NCBI RefSeq assembly: GCF_000227135.1 | Contig: NC_018237.1 | Coordinates: forward strand, 62,001-126,000 | Reading direction: 5' to 3' | DNA: 64,000 bases | DNA from: Leishmania donovani | Lineage: Eukaryota; Euglenozoa; Kinetoplastea; Trypanosomatida; Trypanosomatidae | Shown: in pieces, positions 21,271-31,713 of the stretch | How the letters are laid out: each line of letters starts with the position of its first letter | Position numbering within the stretch: the first letter of the stretch is position 1 | Program-made: the position numbers and the translations under genes | Notes under the pieces: model-generated | Seen by the model: only the letters and a program-made list of their open reading frames with translations | Databases searched by the model: none | What the model was told of the DNA's origin: nothing

Positions 21271-23418
21271 ATGCTTCGCACATCCTATCTTCTCCGACCG
21301 ACCCGGCGTGACGGCGCTGATGGCGCTGCCGCAGCTGCTCCGACGGAGCACTTGAGCGACGTGTACTTGTGCGCGTCTTCACCCCCGGTGATCGAGGAAT
21401 GGGTGGGGTGGCCTGACGCGCCATGCGTGCTGGCTGGCAGCATACGGTACTTCATCGACACGCGCGGCGCACTGTCACCATGCGCGCCTGCGGAGTCATC
21501 GGCGTCGCGCGCCGGTGGCACGAAGGCGCTGTGCATTGCTGAGGCGAAGCCATCACCGAACCCCCCACCGGAGCTGCCCAGCGCCGTCCCCCTCGACGGG
21601 CTTTGCCGTGCGTACGAGGCAGCAGACGGGCGCAGCGGGAGCGCCTTCCTGCAGGTGTACTCTGTTGGAGCTCACGGTTTACTTTCTCCAGAGGCCAAGG
21701 CCGTGATAACTGGGTGCGCCATGGCGGCGCTGCGGTCGCGACTGTCGCACCTGCTGGGCCTCCTGCCGCACGAACGATTAAACGAGGCCGGCTCCGCCTT
21801 GGGCATGAGCGCCGTGGCAGTACTGAATCGGTACTGCCGCGCGTCTGCTGCCCTTCCACCGCCGTCGCCGAGTTTGATGCGGCCTCGATGCGGCACCGAC
21901 AAGGATGGCGGTGGCATGCGCGGTGGAGGCTGGGTGGTGACATGGGCATTGGAACTTGTTCTCTGTGTGGCCGCTTCGCTCATCGCCGCTGGGCCGCCGC
22001 TGGCCACCGCGTGTCCGCCACTGTGCGTGAGCGACTGCGGGGAAGTCATAATGGCCTCGTTGCACTTTGGCCTCGGTGTACGGCTGCAGCGCGACGCTGT
22101 TGCCCACCACGACGAGAGAACGGCCGCATCTTCCATGCCACTCACATCAGCTGCCGAGAGGCGCCCGCGCTACGCTGCCCTGTCCGTACAGATCACAGAG
22201 TGCACACCAGCATCCTCGCACCCGCTGGATGTCCGCCGCGCTGTCGATGTCACGAGAGTTATCTACGTGGACCATATTCGCTCTGCGCAAGCGTACGCTG
22301 AGGATGGCACGGACGCATTCCAGCGACTTGCGCGGTGTGCAGGTCGATTCAGCGATCCGCTGTCACTGGCAACGGCACGAGATGCCTGGGCAGAGGCACT
22401 GCAGTCTTATCAAGCCAGCGCCACCGCTTCGCAAGGGGGCGTGCTGTTTGTGCTGACGCACGACCTGTCAGCGCAGTCTGGGCCGGCCGCCCTTCTCCCC
22501 TTGATGGTGCGCGAGGAGCGAAGTCGTTCTCACGCCGCCGAGATGTCGCACGACGTGGTCTTTCCGCCGGCTCTACGCGACCACGTCCTCGCCTCCGTCC
22601 GTGTGCGGAGCGCGCCAGCGTACTTCAACCACATTCTTCTGTGCCAAGCGTGGTCTTCGGATGACGTGGTTACTGAGGCCTACGCACGCCACTGGGCAGA
22701 CAAGCTTGCGTACGATAGCGCTCTGGCGCCTGCTCGCGTTGCCGTGCAGTGGAGGGCGTCTCTGCTCGTGCCAAGTGCAAAGGAAGGTGCGGCCGTTACC
22801 TCGGGTGCAGGTGAGGGCCAGACACTGGCGCCTACCCCGCTGCAGTGGGTTCTGTACACTGCTCGCCGTCAGCTCGTCGTTGCCGTTGCTAATCGGTCGC
22901 AAGCCGTGCTAACAGGACGGCGACTGGGGCTCGACCGTGCGGCTGCACCGGCGACTACCGAGGTTGCTCCGTTTTCGCCGTCTGCGCTCCGTGCATTGGC
23001 GGAGCAGTGCGTCAAGGCGCTGCCCGTCGCACGTGGACTGCTGGGCTGGCACTGTCCGTGGCCTGTGCCATCGTGCTTGCAGAGCACTGGCACCCGCATC
23101 GCAATTCCGTCCGCCGCTGCAGTTGAAGAGGTGTTGTGGGCGCTGCGCATGTTGGGCAAACTGCGATGGAGAGCGGCACAGCTGTACGAGGCGGCTGGCG
23201 ACTCGGCCGAGCAGCATCAGCAGCTGCGCGCGTTGCGAGCCGATGTGCAGCGCTGGTCGTCGCGTCGCCGTGCGCGAGCGCTGGCGGCTGATGGCGCTAC
23301 CCTAGCGTCTGAAGCGGCTGCGTGGACGCCCACGGTGGAAGATGTTGTATGCCACGTAGACGACGGCGACTGGGGCGCGCTGACCAAGGAGCTATCGAGC
23401 ATGCTGCCCCCAGCGTAA
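21271..23418 (+). CDS. Unrecognised 715-aa protein
   Basis: Long uninterrupted frame with Leishmania-like codon use and no low-complexity dominance, so a real gene. I do not recognise it. The N-terminus MLRTSYLLRPTRRDG is Arg-rich without acidic residues until residue 14, compatible with a mitochondrial presequence. One hydrophobic stretch at about residues 222-248 (WVVTWALELVLCVAASL) could be a membrane segment or a buried helix. A short ordered part around 325-345 (DVTRVIYVDHIRSAQAY) and the Trp/Arg-rich C-terminal helices (LRWRAAQLYEAAGDSAEQH) suggest a folded protein. The only AG after the upstream pyrimidine tract is 2 bases before the ATG, so either the 5'UTR is minimal or a weaker upstream acceptor is used. 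Confidence 0.8.
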   Translation: MLRTSYLLRPTRRDGADGAAAAAPTEHLSDVYLCASSPPVIEEWVGWPDAPCVLAGSIRYFIDTRGALSPCAPAESSASRAGGTKALCIAEAKPSPNPPPELPSAVPLDGLCRAYEAADGRSGSAFLQVYSVGAHGLLSPEAKAVITGCAMAALRSRLSHLLGLLPHERLNEAGSALGMSAVAVLNRYCRASAALPPPSPSLMRPRCGTDKDGGGMRGGGWVVTWALELVLCVAASLIAAGPPLATACPPLCVSDCGEVIMASLHFGLGVRLQRDAVAHHDERTAASSMPLTSAAERRPRYAALSVQITECTPASSHPLDVRRAVDVTRVIYVDHIRSAQAYAEDGTDAFQRLARCAGRFSDPLSLATARDAWAEALQSYQASATASQGGVLFVLTHDLSAQSGPAALLPLMVREERSRSHAAEMSHDVVFPPALRDHVLASVRVRSAPAYFNHILLCQAWSSDDVVTEAYARHWADKLAYDSALAPARVAVQWRASLLVPSAKEGAAVTSGAGEGQTLAPTPLQWVLYTARRQLVVAVANRSQAVLTGRRLGLDRAAAPATTEVAPFSPSALRALAEQCVKALPVARGLLGWHCPWPVPSCLQSTGTRIAIPSAAAVEEVLWALRMLGKLRWRAAQLYEAAGDSAEQHQQLRALRADVQRWSSRRRARALAADGATLASEAAAWTPTVEDVVCHVDDGDWGALTKELSSMLPPA

Positions 23419-24184
23419 CGGCGGTGGCGTCTCCCTTAACCTCTCTGTCGGCCTCTATGCATGTGCGCAGCTGAGTCCGCAGTCGCCTCGCCCCTCCCTC
23501 ACCACGAAACGAGAACAGCACTGAGGACCCCTCCGTCCTGCCAAGCCCGCCCTCATCGTGCCCTCATCGGTCGTGTCAAATGGAGGTAGCGCGCACGTCG
23601 CGTGCCTTTGCTCCCCTTCGCGTTTCGGATTGTGAACGCGCGCCAGCGTGGTGGCAGCCTTGTGCATGCGTGCCACGTGCTGCTGCTGCTGTCGGCACAC
23701 GCCCGCCCACCCAGCCACGTCCCCAGCTCAGGCGCCAGCACTGTTTCTCTGCTATGCGTCCATTCTCTTTCCTCGTCCACACCTGTCCCCCTCCTCCCCC
23801 CCACACACACACACTGCGACACCGCCCTCAAAAAAGTGCTCTCATCGAGTCCATCCCTTCACACACCCTACATCCGCCATCACGCCCATCTCGCGCTCTG
23901 TCTTTCCCGGGCATACATACCCCACCATTACCAGCGCTACCATTTTCGCCTTCACTGCAGCGATCACCACTCGTACCACTGCGACTCTCATCGAGCCCTA
24001 ACGTCAAGCAGCAGCAGCATCGGCAACGAAAGGAGCCGCATCCGTAGCCGTCGCGCTACAGACCCCGTTCTTCCCTCCTCTTCTCTCTCGCACCCGGCGC
24101 TGGACCCCTGCGAACTGCTGTCGTCCTGGCGCTTCATTGCTCGCGTTCCTTTTCCCTTCCGCTTGCACTCTGTTCGCGCACACC
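23419..24184. other. Intergenic before the Cys-rich membrane protein
   Basis: No gene recognised. CT-rich and Pro/Ser/His-coding-like low-complexity sequence, with a small CA run near 23806. No AG occurs between 24062 and the next ATG, so the splice acceptor must be at or before AG 24060-24061. Confidence 0.6.
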
Positions 24185-25021
24185 ATGCCGACGATTCGCA
24201 AGCTCACAGCTGTAGCGGCCGTGGTGGCGGCGACGGTGCTGCTGGTTGCAACGAGCGCCACGGCGCAGGCGGACCAGATGTGCAGTGACCCGGCAAACCC
24301 GTTGGCGAGCATCGATTACAGCGACGCGGCTGTGCAGGCCTGTGTAGTTGCCCGGTGCACCACGACGCTGAATGTCACACCCACCATAACAGCAGACGGC
24401 TTCTGCGACGGCGTGGCCACCTCCGAGTCGTCTGCTCCGTGCAACAAGCTGGAGATGGGCTACAATGCGTACTACGCCTGCCTTGTGCACGCGCTGCAGG
24501 GTACGAATACGACCGGCCTCGCCGAATTTGGTGCTGCCGCCAAGGAGTTCTTCAGCACCCCCGGCTTCCCGTACCGCCTCTCCCTCCTCGGCTGCTACGC
24601 ATGCAACCATTACCGTTTAACCGTATTCCCGTCCTTGGACAGCAAGTGCTCGAACTGGACCTGTGCCACCGTCTCTTCGCAGAGCCCGTCTGCGCCAGCT
24701 TATGGCCAGCCGGACGAGGGCTACAACCACCGCCTGTGCAGCACGGGCTGTATCACGGGCATCATAATGATTCCCTTCACTGTTGTCACATGCGCCATCT
24801 TCTTCGCGTGCGGGTGCTGCTGGCCGTCCCCATCGCTGAAGACGACCTACGAAGCGATGCTTCAGGAGGAAAGGCGAAAATACCGCCGGCACCCCGCAGC
24901 CGACGACGACGATTCGCATGACCTGGATAACGGCTGCTATAGCCTTGCGCACGAGCCGGCGCCCGTAAGCGATCAGAAGAGCCACCCCGAGGTTGCGGGG
25001 CAGCACTCTGTGGGAAATTAG
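24185..25021 (+). CDS. Cysteine-rich type I membrane protein, unknown function
   Basis: The product is 278 aa; the frame extends upstream only to a TTG, so ATG 24185 is used. Residues 1-~28 form a signal peptide (hydrophobic AVAAVVAATVLLVATSATAQA). The ~160-residue ectodomain has at least twelve Cys and three N-glycosylation sequons (LNVTP, GTNTTG, CSNWTC). One membrane span lies at about 190-212 (IIMIPFTVVTCAIFFACGCC). The cytosolic tail of ~65 residues is charged (MLQEERRKYRRHP, then an Asp run). This is the build of a surface or endosomal glycoprotein. It is not amastin, gp63 or a PSA-type protein. Function unknown; a gene-specific role at the parasite surface is inference. Confidence 0.85.
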   Translation: MPTIRKLTAVAAVVAATVLLVATSATAQADQMCSDPANPLASIDYSDAAVQACVVARCTTTLNVTPTITADGFCDGVATSESSAPCNKLEMGYNAYYACLVHALQGTNTTGLAEFGAAAKEFFSTPGFPYRLSLLGCYACNHYRLTVFPSLDSKCSNWTCATVSSQSPSAPAYGQPDEGYNHRLCSTGCITGIIMIPFTVVTCAIFFACGCCWPSPSLKTTYEAMLQEERRKYRRHPAADDDDSHDLDNGCYSLAHEPAPVSDQKSHPEVAGQHSVGN

Positions 25022-26101
25022 GCGCCTACTATGTGCACAGAAACGTAGCCCATATGCACAATCTTCTGGATGGACCTCAAATCTCGTGCACGCGTGTGTG
25101 TGGCAGAGAGAATGACGGCAGCGAAAGTGGACCAGTGTGCACAGGAAAAGTGAGAGGCAGCCGGTGTGAGGTGTGCATCTAGGTCAACCCCTCCCTCATA
25201 AGCGTCGTGCACGCGCATCACTAGAGGTGCTCTGCCTCTCCTAATCACACACACACACACACATGCACGTACACGTTGCATCAACGTGGGGATGGTGTGG
25301 GGTTTGCTCGCAGACCAGCCACTTCGCATTCCTCAACGCCCACAACGACACAGAAACAGACACAGACGTGCGAGAACAGGCTTTGATGGCTCGGTGTGTG
25401 TACGCGTGTGCCTACTTCAGTGTATGTATGTGCATCAGTGCAGGACTTTCATAATGTGGCCTTCGCTGCGTGCCACTGTCCTCCTCCACCTTGGCTTTCT
25501 ATTATCATTGTCTCCCTCTCTTTGACGGCGGGTGTTCTCCCTCCTCCTCCTCCTCCTCCCCCCCCCCTCCCATCCTCATCGTCCTCTTCTTGTGCATCTT
25601 TCGTCTTTAAAGCCCCTCCCCCTCTCCCTTCCCATCTACGCACACACATACACGCGCGCACGCCCGCCATCCGTAAAAAATTCCTTTTTTCCTTCGACGT
25701 TGTATCGGCCTTTACGGCGTTGTCTGTGGAGGTTTCGGTGTGTGTGTGTGTGTGTAGAGGTGTTGGTTTGTGTCGGTGCCGTCTTGCCCTTTTACGTGGT
25801 GGATGTCTTTCAGTCGTTGGCGCTCATTCCCGTCCATTTCTCTCTCTCCTTCCTTAAATATACGTACATATACATATATGTGCGCGTGTGTGTGCGTGTG
25901 TAGGTAGGTTTGTGTGTGTATGCGTGTGTGTGCGTGTGCTGTAGCCCTATATGCCTTGTGCTGTTCGCCGCATGCAAAGTAGCGAGCGCTCACAGACAGG
26001 TGAATGGGAAGAGGGAGTACGATGTGGTCGCCGTGCCTCGTGTGCATGCATCCGTATGCAACGCAACCACCCTTTCGTGTCTTCTTATGGGCACCCCCCC
26101 C

Positions 26102-26133
26102 CACACACACACACACATATATATATATATACA
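26102..26133. repeat. (CA)n-(TA)n composite microsatellite
   Basis: CA units followed by TA units, the same order as at 8397 and 27767. Confidence 0.9.
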
Positions 26134-27766
26134 AGCCTCACCATTCTTCACCAACAGCATTTCTTCATCTGCCCGCCGTAGCATCCCTCATCCTCACTTC
26201 ACTCCGTCATGGGCTCACTATCGGTGGGATTTTAGACGCCGGTCAAACGCCTCATCTCCCCCCTCCTCGTCCTCGTCCACGAGCTGCCCACTTCTGCTGC
26301 TGACGCAGCAACGCTTGTATGTTTCCGCGTATGTCATTCCCGTTGTTTTCTCTCGTTGTCAACCCTGACTCATCGGCGGAATGGTGCACCGTGTAGGTGC
26401 TGGCGGCTTCTTCCTTTGTTCAGTTCACGCTGCTCTTTTCGTGTTGTGAATCTGTGTCTCACAGCCTCGGCAGTGGCGTGTGCGCGTGCGCGTGCGTGTG
26501 TGGGGTCTCCTCTGTGCGATGCCTCTCTCTCTCTTGCACATCGCATCTGGTTTTCCGTTTCCCAGTCGTGGCGCTCGCTTGTTTACTTGTTTCAGTCGTG
26601 TTTTTATTGTTGTTGCTGCCTTGCTCACATTCGTCGCGCAATTCCCCCACCCGTCCTACCAGCGTATTCGAACCACGGTGCGTGGTGGGCGACCGACGAG
26701 AGGCGATCTGAATTCGTAGAGAGATGTGTCACGTGACGTCGACCTCCACGTGCAGACAAAAAGGAGAGGCCGTAGGAGAAGCATGTAAAAGCACGGTGCA
26801 TCTTGTGCGCTCGCGCTTTCTCGCGTCATGAAGATGGTGAGGCTTTAGCGTGCGCTGGTGCCGTCAATGATGGCGGCAGACGACGCCTCGCATCAGATAT
26901 ATGCGCGCCTTCCGCTCACTGGCATCGAATTTGTCGATACCACACACGCGAGGGTGTAAGCTGCATAAAAGAACGGCATTGACAGCCCTTGCCAGCAGAG
27001 TTGGAACGCAGAAGCGCACCTTTCACCCCCAACACCTCTCGCACTCTCTGAAGCGCACACGCTTTTTTTTTCTGCAGCACCTGCTTCCTCAGCTAAGCGG
27101 TCCATCTTTCTCACCCGTCCCCACACGCCTCACTTCTCGCGTTTTACCGTTCGCTTTCGTCTGAGCGGCTTCGAGCTTCATACCCTCGTCCACTGTCCAC
27201 CACCCCCTCTTCACCGCTATCACCAACACTGCGCGCGCCTCCAGGAAACCGCTCCAGCGCCTTCCCTCTTTTTTCCCCATTTTAAAGCCTCTCCAGGCCC
27301 TTACGCGAATCTACACGCATACACATCCACTCCCCTGCGCGCCCAAGGACCACTCGTCCGCTTTCCACACACTTCTCTCACCCCCGCCGCGTGACGAAGA
27401 ATACCGCGACAAGACTCCCCCTCCTCTCAAGCATTGCTGGTTTCAAGAAGACCTCCGACCTTGCCATACTCTTCTCTATCCTCCTCCGAAAAGGGAGTGA
27501 CGGCCACCATCACCATCACGCGGACCGAACTGGCGTGCGCGTAGACACGCACTCGGAGCGGTTGCGTCTCATCTCTCCTTTTCCGTTCATTGTACTTCTT
27601 TGTCTTCGCTGTCGTTTGTGGGCGTGTGTGCGTATTTGTATCGGCGCTCTTCCGCCGACCTCTTCCTCTGTCGCTGTCGCGTGCACGGCGGACTGTACTC
27701 GCCATTCACGTCACCTTTCCGTGCGCCCCTCCCCCGCCCGCTCGCTACACAGAGCGACCAATTCGC

Positions 27767-27768
27767 AT

Positions 27769-27805
<37 letters not shown>

Positions 27806-27833
27806 CATACGCATATATGTAGATATATATTTA
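27767..27833. repeat. (CA)n-(TA)n composite microsatellite
   Basis: CA run then TA run, ending in degenerate TATAT/CATATGTAGATATAT sequence. Confidence 0.9.
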
Positions 27834-28409
27834 TCCCCTTCTCTCTCAGCCGCACATACGCTAACTTTTTTTTTGGTTGTTGGATTGCCGTTGTCCTCAT
27901 CCGCAGGCAAGTGTCTCGGCGTCTCTCGTGCCGCCTCTTCCATCTCATCCTACTCGCCTGCCTCCATCTCTCTTGTGCGGTCTCGCTTCTGATCTCGGGC
28001 AAGTGCGCGGGCCTCACTCGCCAAGCAGCTTTCCTTCTTATTTCTTGCGTTTGTGTGGCGTGAGTCCGTGTGTCGGTGTCACTGAGTCTGTGGTCACGGC
28101 CACGAGAGCCCGCGCAGCCACGGACTGCACCGAGTACAAAAATTCGTACACGCCAGCCCTCTCCCCCCTCTTCCTTTCACTGCGCCCCTCACACACTCCT
28201 GCACAAGCACCGTCATTGCTGTGGCGTGTTTGGGCGGCTCCCTTCTCGTTGGATTCTCTTTTCTTCTTAACGCTGGTGTACGTGTTTACGCGCGCCGCTT
28301 ATTACTTTTTTTGTTGTCATTGCTGTTGTTTAGTTTCGTTGTAGCGTGCACACGCGTTCGTGTCTGCTGCCTGTGCGTTCGTGCGTGCGAGAGATAGTGG
28401 AGTCCCTAG

Positions 28410-28416
28410 CACACAG

Positions 28417-28452
<36 letters not shown>

Positions 28453-28461
28453 ACAGACACA
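28410..28461. repeat. (AC)n microsatellite
   Basis: AC units with a few G interruptions. Confidence 0.9.
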
Positions 28462-28528
28462 GATTGGTCTTGCGCGCGCCCCTGTTGGTATTCATTGTTG
28501 AACCGCCCGCCTCGCCCATCGCACCGCA

Positions 28529-28575
28529 CTGCACCTTCTTTGCCGTTCGCGTTCCCTCTTCTGTTGCGGCCTTAG
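28529..28575 (+). promoter_or_regulatory. Candidate trans-splice acceptor for the 490-aa membrane protein
   Basis: Pyrimidine-rich stretch ending in CCTTAG (AG 28574-28575), 52 bases before the ATG at 28628. Confidence 0.5.
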
Positions 28576-28627
28576 GACAACCTATGTGTGTGTACGGTGA
28601 CTCAGACTCTTCGAGGGCGCTATAATC

Positions 28628-30100
28628 ATGTCGTACCGTGCACGTCAATCTGAGTTGCCCAAGTGGTTTCCTCAGGAGGAGGGTGTAGCGACCAACCGCA
28701 TCAGTGCCCCTGTGACGGACGACGACTTGAGGCGTGACTTTGACAGCGAGGTGCTCGAGCTGGAGCATGACAAGTCCGTCAGCCGCAAGGAACGCGCTGC
28801 AAGGAAGAAGGAACTGTTGAAGCGCCAGGCTGTCGTGGAAGAGGAGCGTGAGCGCCGTGCCATCGCCGCGCTGGAGACGAGGCTACCTCGGCCGGATTGG
28901 TACTCGAGCGACGACGAGGCCGAGTTCATCCAGGATGGTGTAGAGGCGGAAAAGATCAGCGAGCTCAGGACGCAGCCAGAGGGCGGCGTTGGGCTTGTGT
29001 TCTGCGTCGTCTACACGGCGCTGAGCGCGGTAGCGTTTGTCTTTCACTTCACGAGCTCCTGCCCGATCCCGTGGATGCGCAGCGAGTCGGGCCGCAAGTA
29101 CGGCGTGTGGCGCGCGACAGGCGGCGGCCAGCCGGACCTCAAGGTGAGCGACATCCACGATTGCTCGTACGAGATGCAGTTCTGGCAGGCCGCGGCTGCC
29201 ATGTCCGTGTTGGCCACGTTTGCCTCGCTTGGCGCCATGATCAGCGGCGTGCTGCTGTGCGTGAACAAGGGGCACATGGGCGCCTCCTTTATCCTCAGCT
29301 TCTACAGCTTTTCCTTCTCGCTCGTCTCGTGGGCGCTCGTGGTGGCGCTCTACCACTCCTTCCGCTGCGGCAAGGGCACCTTTGCCGGCGGCGTGGCTCA
29401 CCTCGACACCGGCGTCGCGCTGACGCTGATTGGGTGGGTGACGCACATAGCCGCCCTCACCGTACTCGGCGTACACTTCGTCAAGTACTGGACGCGCTCG
29501 ATTAATAGCGGAAAGACACGTGCGGTGCGCTTCATATACGTGGCGGTCGGCGTCGCCACGATATTCTTGTACTCTGTGGGCCAGGCCTACACCATGTGGG
29601 GCAAGGCGTTTCCGCAGGTCGAGGCGTCTGTCTCACTGTGGCACGTGCGTATCTACGACCGTAAGACGCGGCTGTCCACCTTCCTGAGCCGCGGCGCGTA
29701 CAAGTGCGCCGCCATCACCCACCGCATGAAGGCCGCGGCGGCCTTGATGATCATGAGCATCATCTGGCTCTTCTTCGCCGTCGTCCTCGGCACAGGCGCG
29801 TGCTACAAATCGCAGTACATCAAGATCTCCATCGTGTTCGGCTACGCCTCCTGCATCTTCGCTCTCACTGCGTGGATCACACTACTCGTGACGTGGAACG
29901 GCCGCCTGTGCACCGGTGTCACGCCGAGCGGCCAGTCGTCCTGGACGGACATGGGGTACAACGGCATCCCGTCCGGCATCCAGAATGCGCAGATCAACTT
30001 CAGTGGCTACAGCCTGCGTGAGGGTTTCGGTCTGATTGTGGGAGGCTGGGCCATCAGCACTGTGGCTCTCATCTTCAACACCGTCCTGTGGGACATCTAA
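28628..30100 (+). CDS. Eight-span membrane protein, tandem amastin-like
   Basis: The product is 490 aa. A charged ~115-residue N-terminal cytosolic part includes a helical Lys/Arg/Glu stretch (KERAARKKELLKRQAVVEEE). Then come eight predicted spans in two sets of four. Each set has an amastin-like pattern: a first loop with Trp and a downstream Cys (KYGVWRATGG to DIHDC; VSLWHVRIYDR to YKC), then an Ala-rich second span (FWQAAAAMSVLATFASLG; HRMKAAAALMIMSIIW), a third span with Trp, and a fourth. Amastins are four-span trypanosomatid surface proteins; this looks like two fused units. Residues and loop order match the neighbour at 33987-35243, so the two are paralogues. The canonical amastin signature is not exact, so membership is inferred, not certain. 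Function unknown. Confidence 0.85.
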   Translation: MSYRARQSELPKWFPQEEGVATNRISAPVTDDDLRRDFDSEVLELEHDKSVSRKERAARKKELLKRQAVVEEERERRAIAALETRLPRPDWYSSDDEAEFIQDGVEAEKISELRTQPEGGVGLVFCVVYTALSAVAFVFHFTSSCPIPWMRSESGRKYGVWRATGGGQPDLKVSDIHDCSYEMQFWQAAAAMSVLATFASLGAMISGVLLCVNKGHMGASFILSFYSFSFSLVSWALVVALYHSFRCGKGTFAGGVAHLDTGVALTLIGWVTHIAALTVLGVHFVKYWTRSINSGKTRAVRFIYVAVGVATIFLYSVGQAYTMWGKAFPQVEASVSLWHVRIYDRKTRLSTFLSRGAYKCAAITHRMKAAAALMIMSIIWLFFAVVLGTGACYKSQYIKISIVFGYASCIFALTAWITLLVTWNGRLCTGVTPSGQSSWTDMGYNGIPSGIQNAQINFSGYSLREGFGLIVGGWAISTVALIFNTVLWDI

Positions 30101-30923
30101 GGCTGTGCGTGTGTGGTGTCGACGTGCTTCTGTTATGATGCCGCTCCTCTTCCACGCAGACTCACGCACGCACATCCAACAAGTCCCCCTTCCCCTCACC
30201 CTCCGGACGAAAAAAAAAAGACCTCGGATGTGATAGCAGCGTGGGCAGCGGCGCATCGGCCTCGCGCGCTTCGGCACCGCACCGCCGCCTGTACGAACGC
30301 TAATACTTGTTTCTCTGCTTGTGACAAGAAGAACAACTAAAAGGCAGCGCCGCCGAGCCATCGCTGCCGCAGCCGTGGCGTTGGCAGCCATCACTGCGCG
30401 ATACACAGTGGATGCGTGAGCCCCCCCCCCGCCCCTTCGCCTTCCCTCTTCATCTTGGCTACAGGTGCAGGGCGTGCTGGGCCCCACCGTTTGTTTTCCA
30501 TGCTCCCCCACCCCCTTTCGCTTTGGTTGCTTGTTCGTCTGCGCGCCGATGTCTGTGAGGGCAGGGTAAGATCGGGGGAGGGGCGTGTGCTGCTTCGTGG
30601 TTTCGCAGAGATGCAAGAGACGTGCGCAGTTGGCAGGCGCGTGGGAGCCGGGAGGGGGCTGGCAGAGCGGTGGCGGAATAGCGAGAGAGGTCAGACGTGA
30701 ACGGTGTGCTGTGCGCCGCCTCTCGCGTTGCATCTATGCATCCGCAAACGCCCCCACGTGGAACCTCTTTCGCACGGCACGAGCCGGCGTTGCATTCGTT
30801 CTTTCCTTGCACTCCCCTTTTCTCTCAGCCTCCTCGTCCCCTCCCCTCTTTTTTTCCGGCCTTTGCCGATCTTGCTAGCGGTCTCTCTCTATCTCTCTGT
30901 GCGCACGTACACATGCAGATGTG

Positions 30924-30992
30924 CATATATGTATGTATGTATATATATATATATACACACACATGTATGTGTGTACATGTGCATGTGCATGC
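30924..30992. repeat. TATG/(TA)n-(CA)n microsatellite
   Basis: TATG units, then TA, then CA, with a TGTGTGTACATGTGCATGTGCATG tail; the unit order is reversed relative to the other composite tracts. Confidence 0.9.
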
Positions 30993-31689
30993 GTGTGGGC
31001 CTTTCCGTACCGTTCTTTCTGTTTGTGCGTTGCCGTTGTTGTCTTCCGTGTACTATGCTCATTGTTTATCATTGATAACCCGAGTCACCGAGGGACCGGC
31101 GAGATGGCGGCAGCTATCAGTGCCACTTGCCTCTTTCTACTGATACCAGCATCTCGCGCACTTCCTACGGTTTTCCTCGCCCGCATTCTCTGTGTACTTG
31201 TGCGCGGCTCTGCACACAACCGCCATCCCCCCACCCCTCTTCTCTCCACCGAGCTGGCCTTTGCAACCAGCCGCTCTCGTGTCTGCGCGTGCGTCTCTGT
31301 GCCTCCCTCAGTGTGTGTCGAGGGGGCGGGGGTCCGTGTGCTTGGCGCCCCTCCATCGCACTTCCTTTGTTGTTGTTTTCGTAGTTTGCACTGTTCCCAT
31401 ATTTATTACGAGCTTTTATTGCGTTGTCTCCTCATTTTACCTTGATGAGCAGCTGTGCACGCGAGTCTCTGCGTGTGCCGGAAGGTGTGTGCGCCTGTGC
31501 GGGCGTGGGGACGCTCTTTGTCCGCCGCGCCGCCTTCTCCCGTCGACTTTATCTTCTTTTTTCTGTTCCTTGAAGCACCCCACTGCTTCTCCCACACTCG
31601 CATACCCCGCACACCTGCACACTCCGCCCTCGCTCCCCCTTTTTTTGTTTGTTCTTTTTTCTCTGTCCCTCTCTTCAGCTCCTCCTGCC

Positions 31690-31713
31690 TCTGTGTGTGT
31701 GTGTGTGTGTGTT
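31690..31713. repeat. (TG)n run
   Basis: About eleven TG units. Confidence 0.85.

Larger units (their letters stand above)
25022..28627. other. 3.6-kb intergenic before the first double-amastin gene
   Basis: No gene recognised. It has composite CA/TA microsatellites at 26102-26133 and 27767-27833, TG-rich segments near 25735-25760 and 25890-25940, a CT-rich CTCCTCCTCC block at 25540-25570, and an AC run at 28410-28461. Long 3'UTRs are common in Leishmania genes under stage regulation, and such elements may sit here. Confidence 0.6.

Noticed and set aside
26655..26685. TTCGAACC (GGTTCGAA on the minus strand), a tRNA B-box look-alike
   Set aside because: The flanking bases do not pair as a T-stem, and no A box or acceptor stem could be found.
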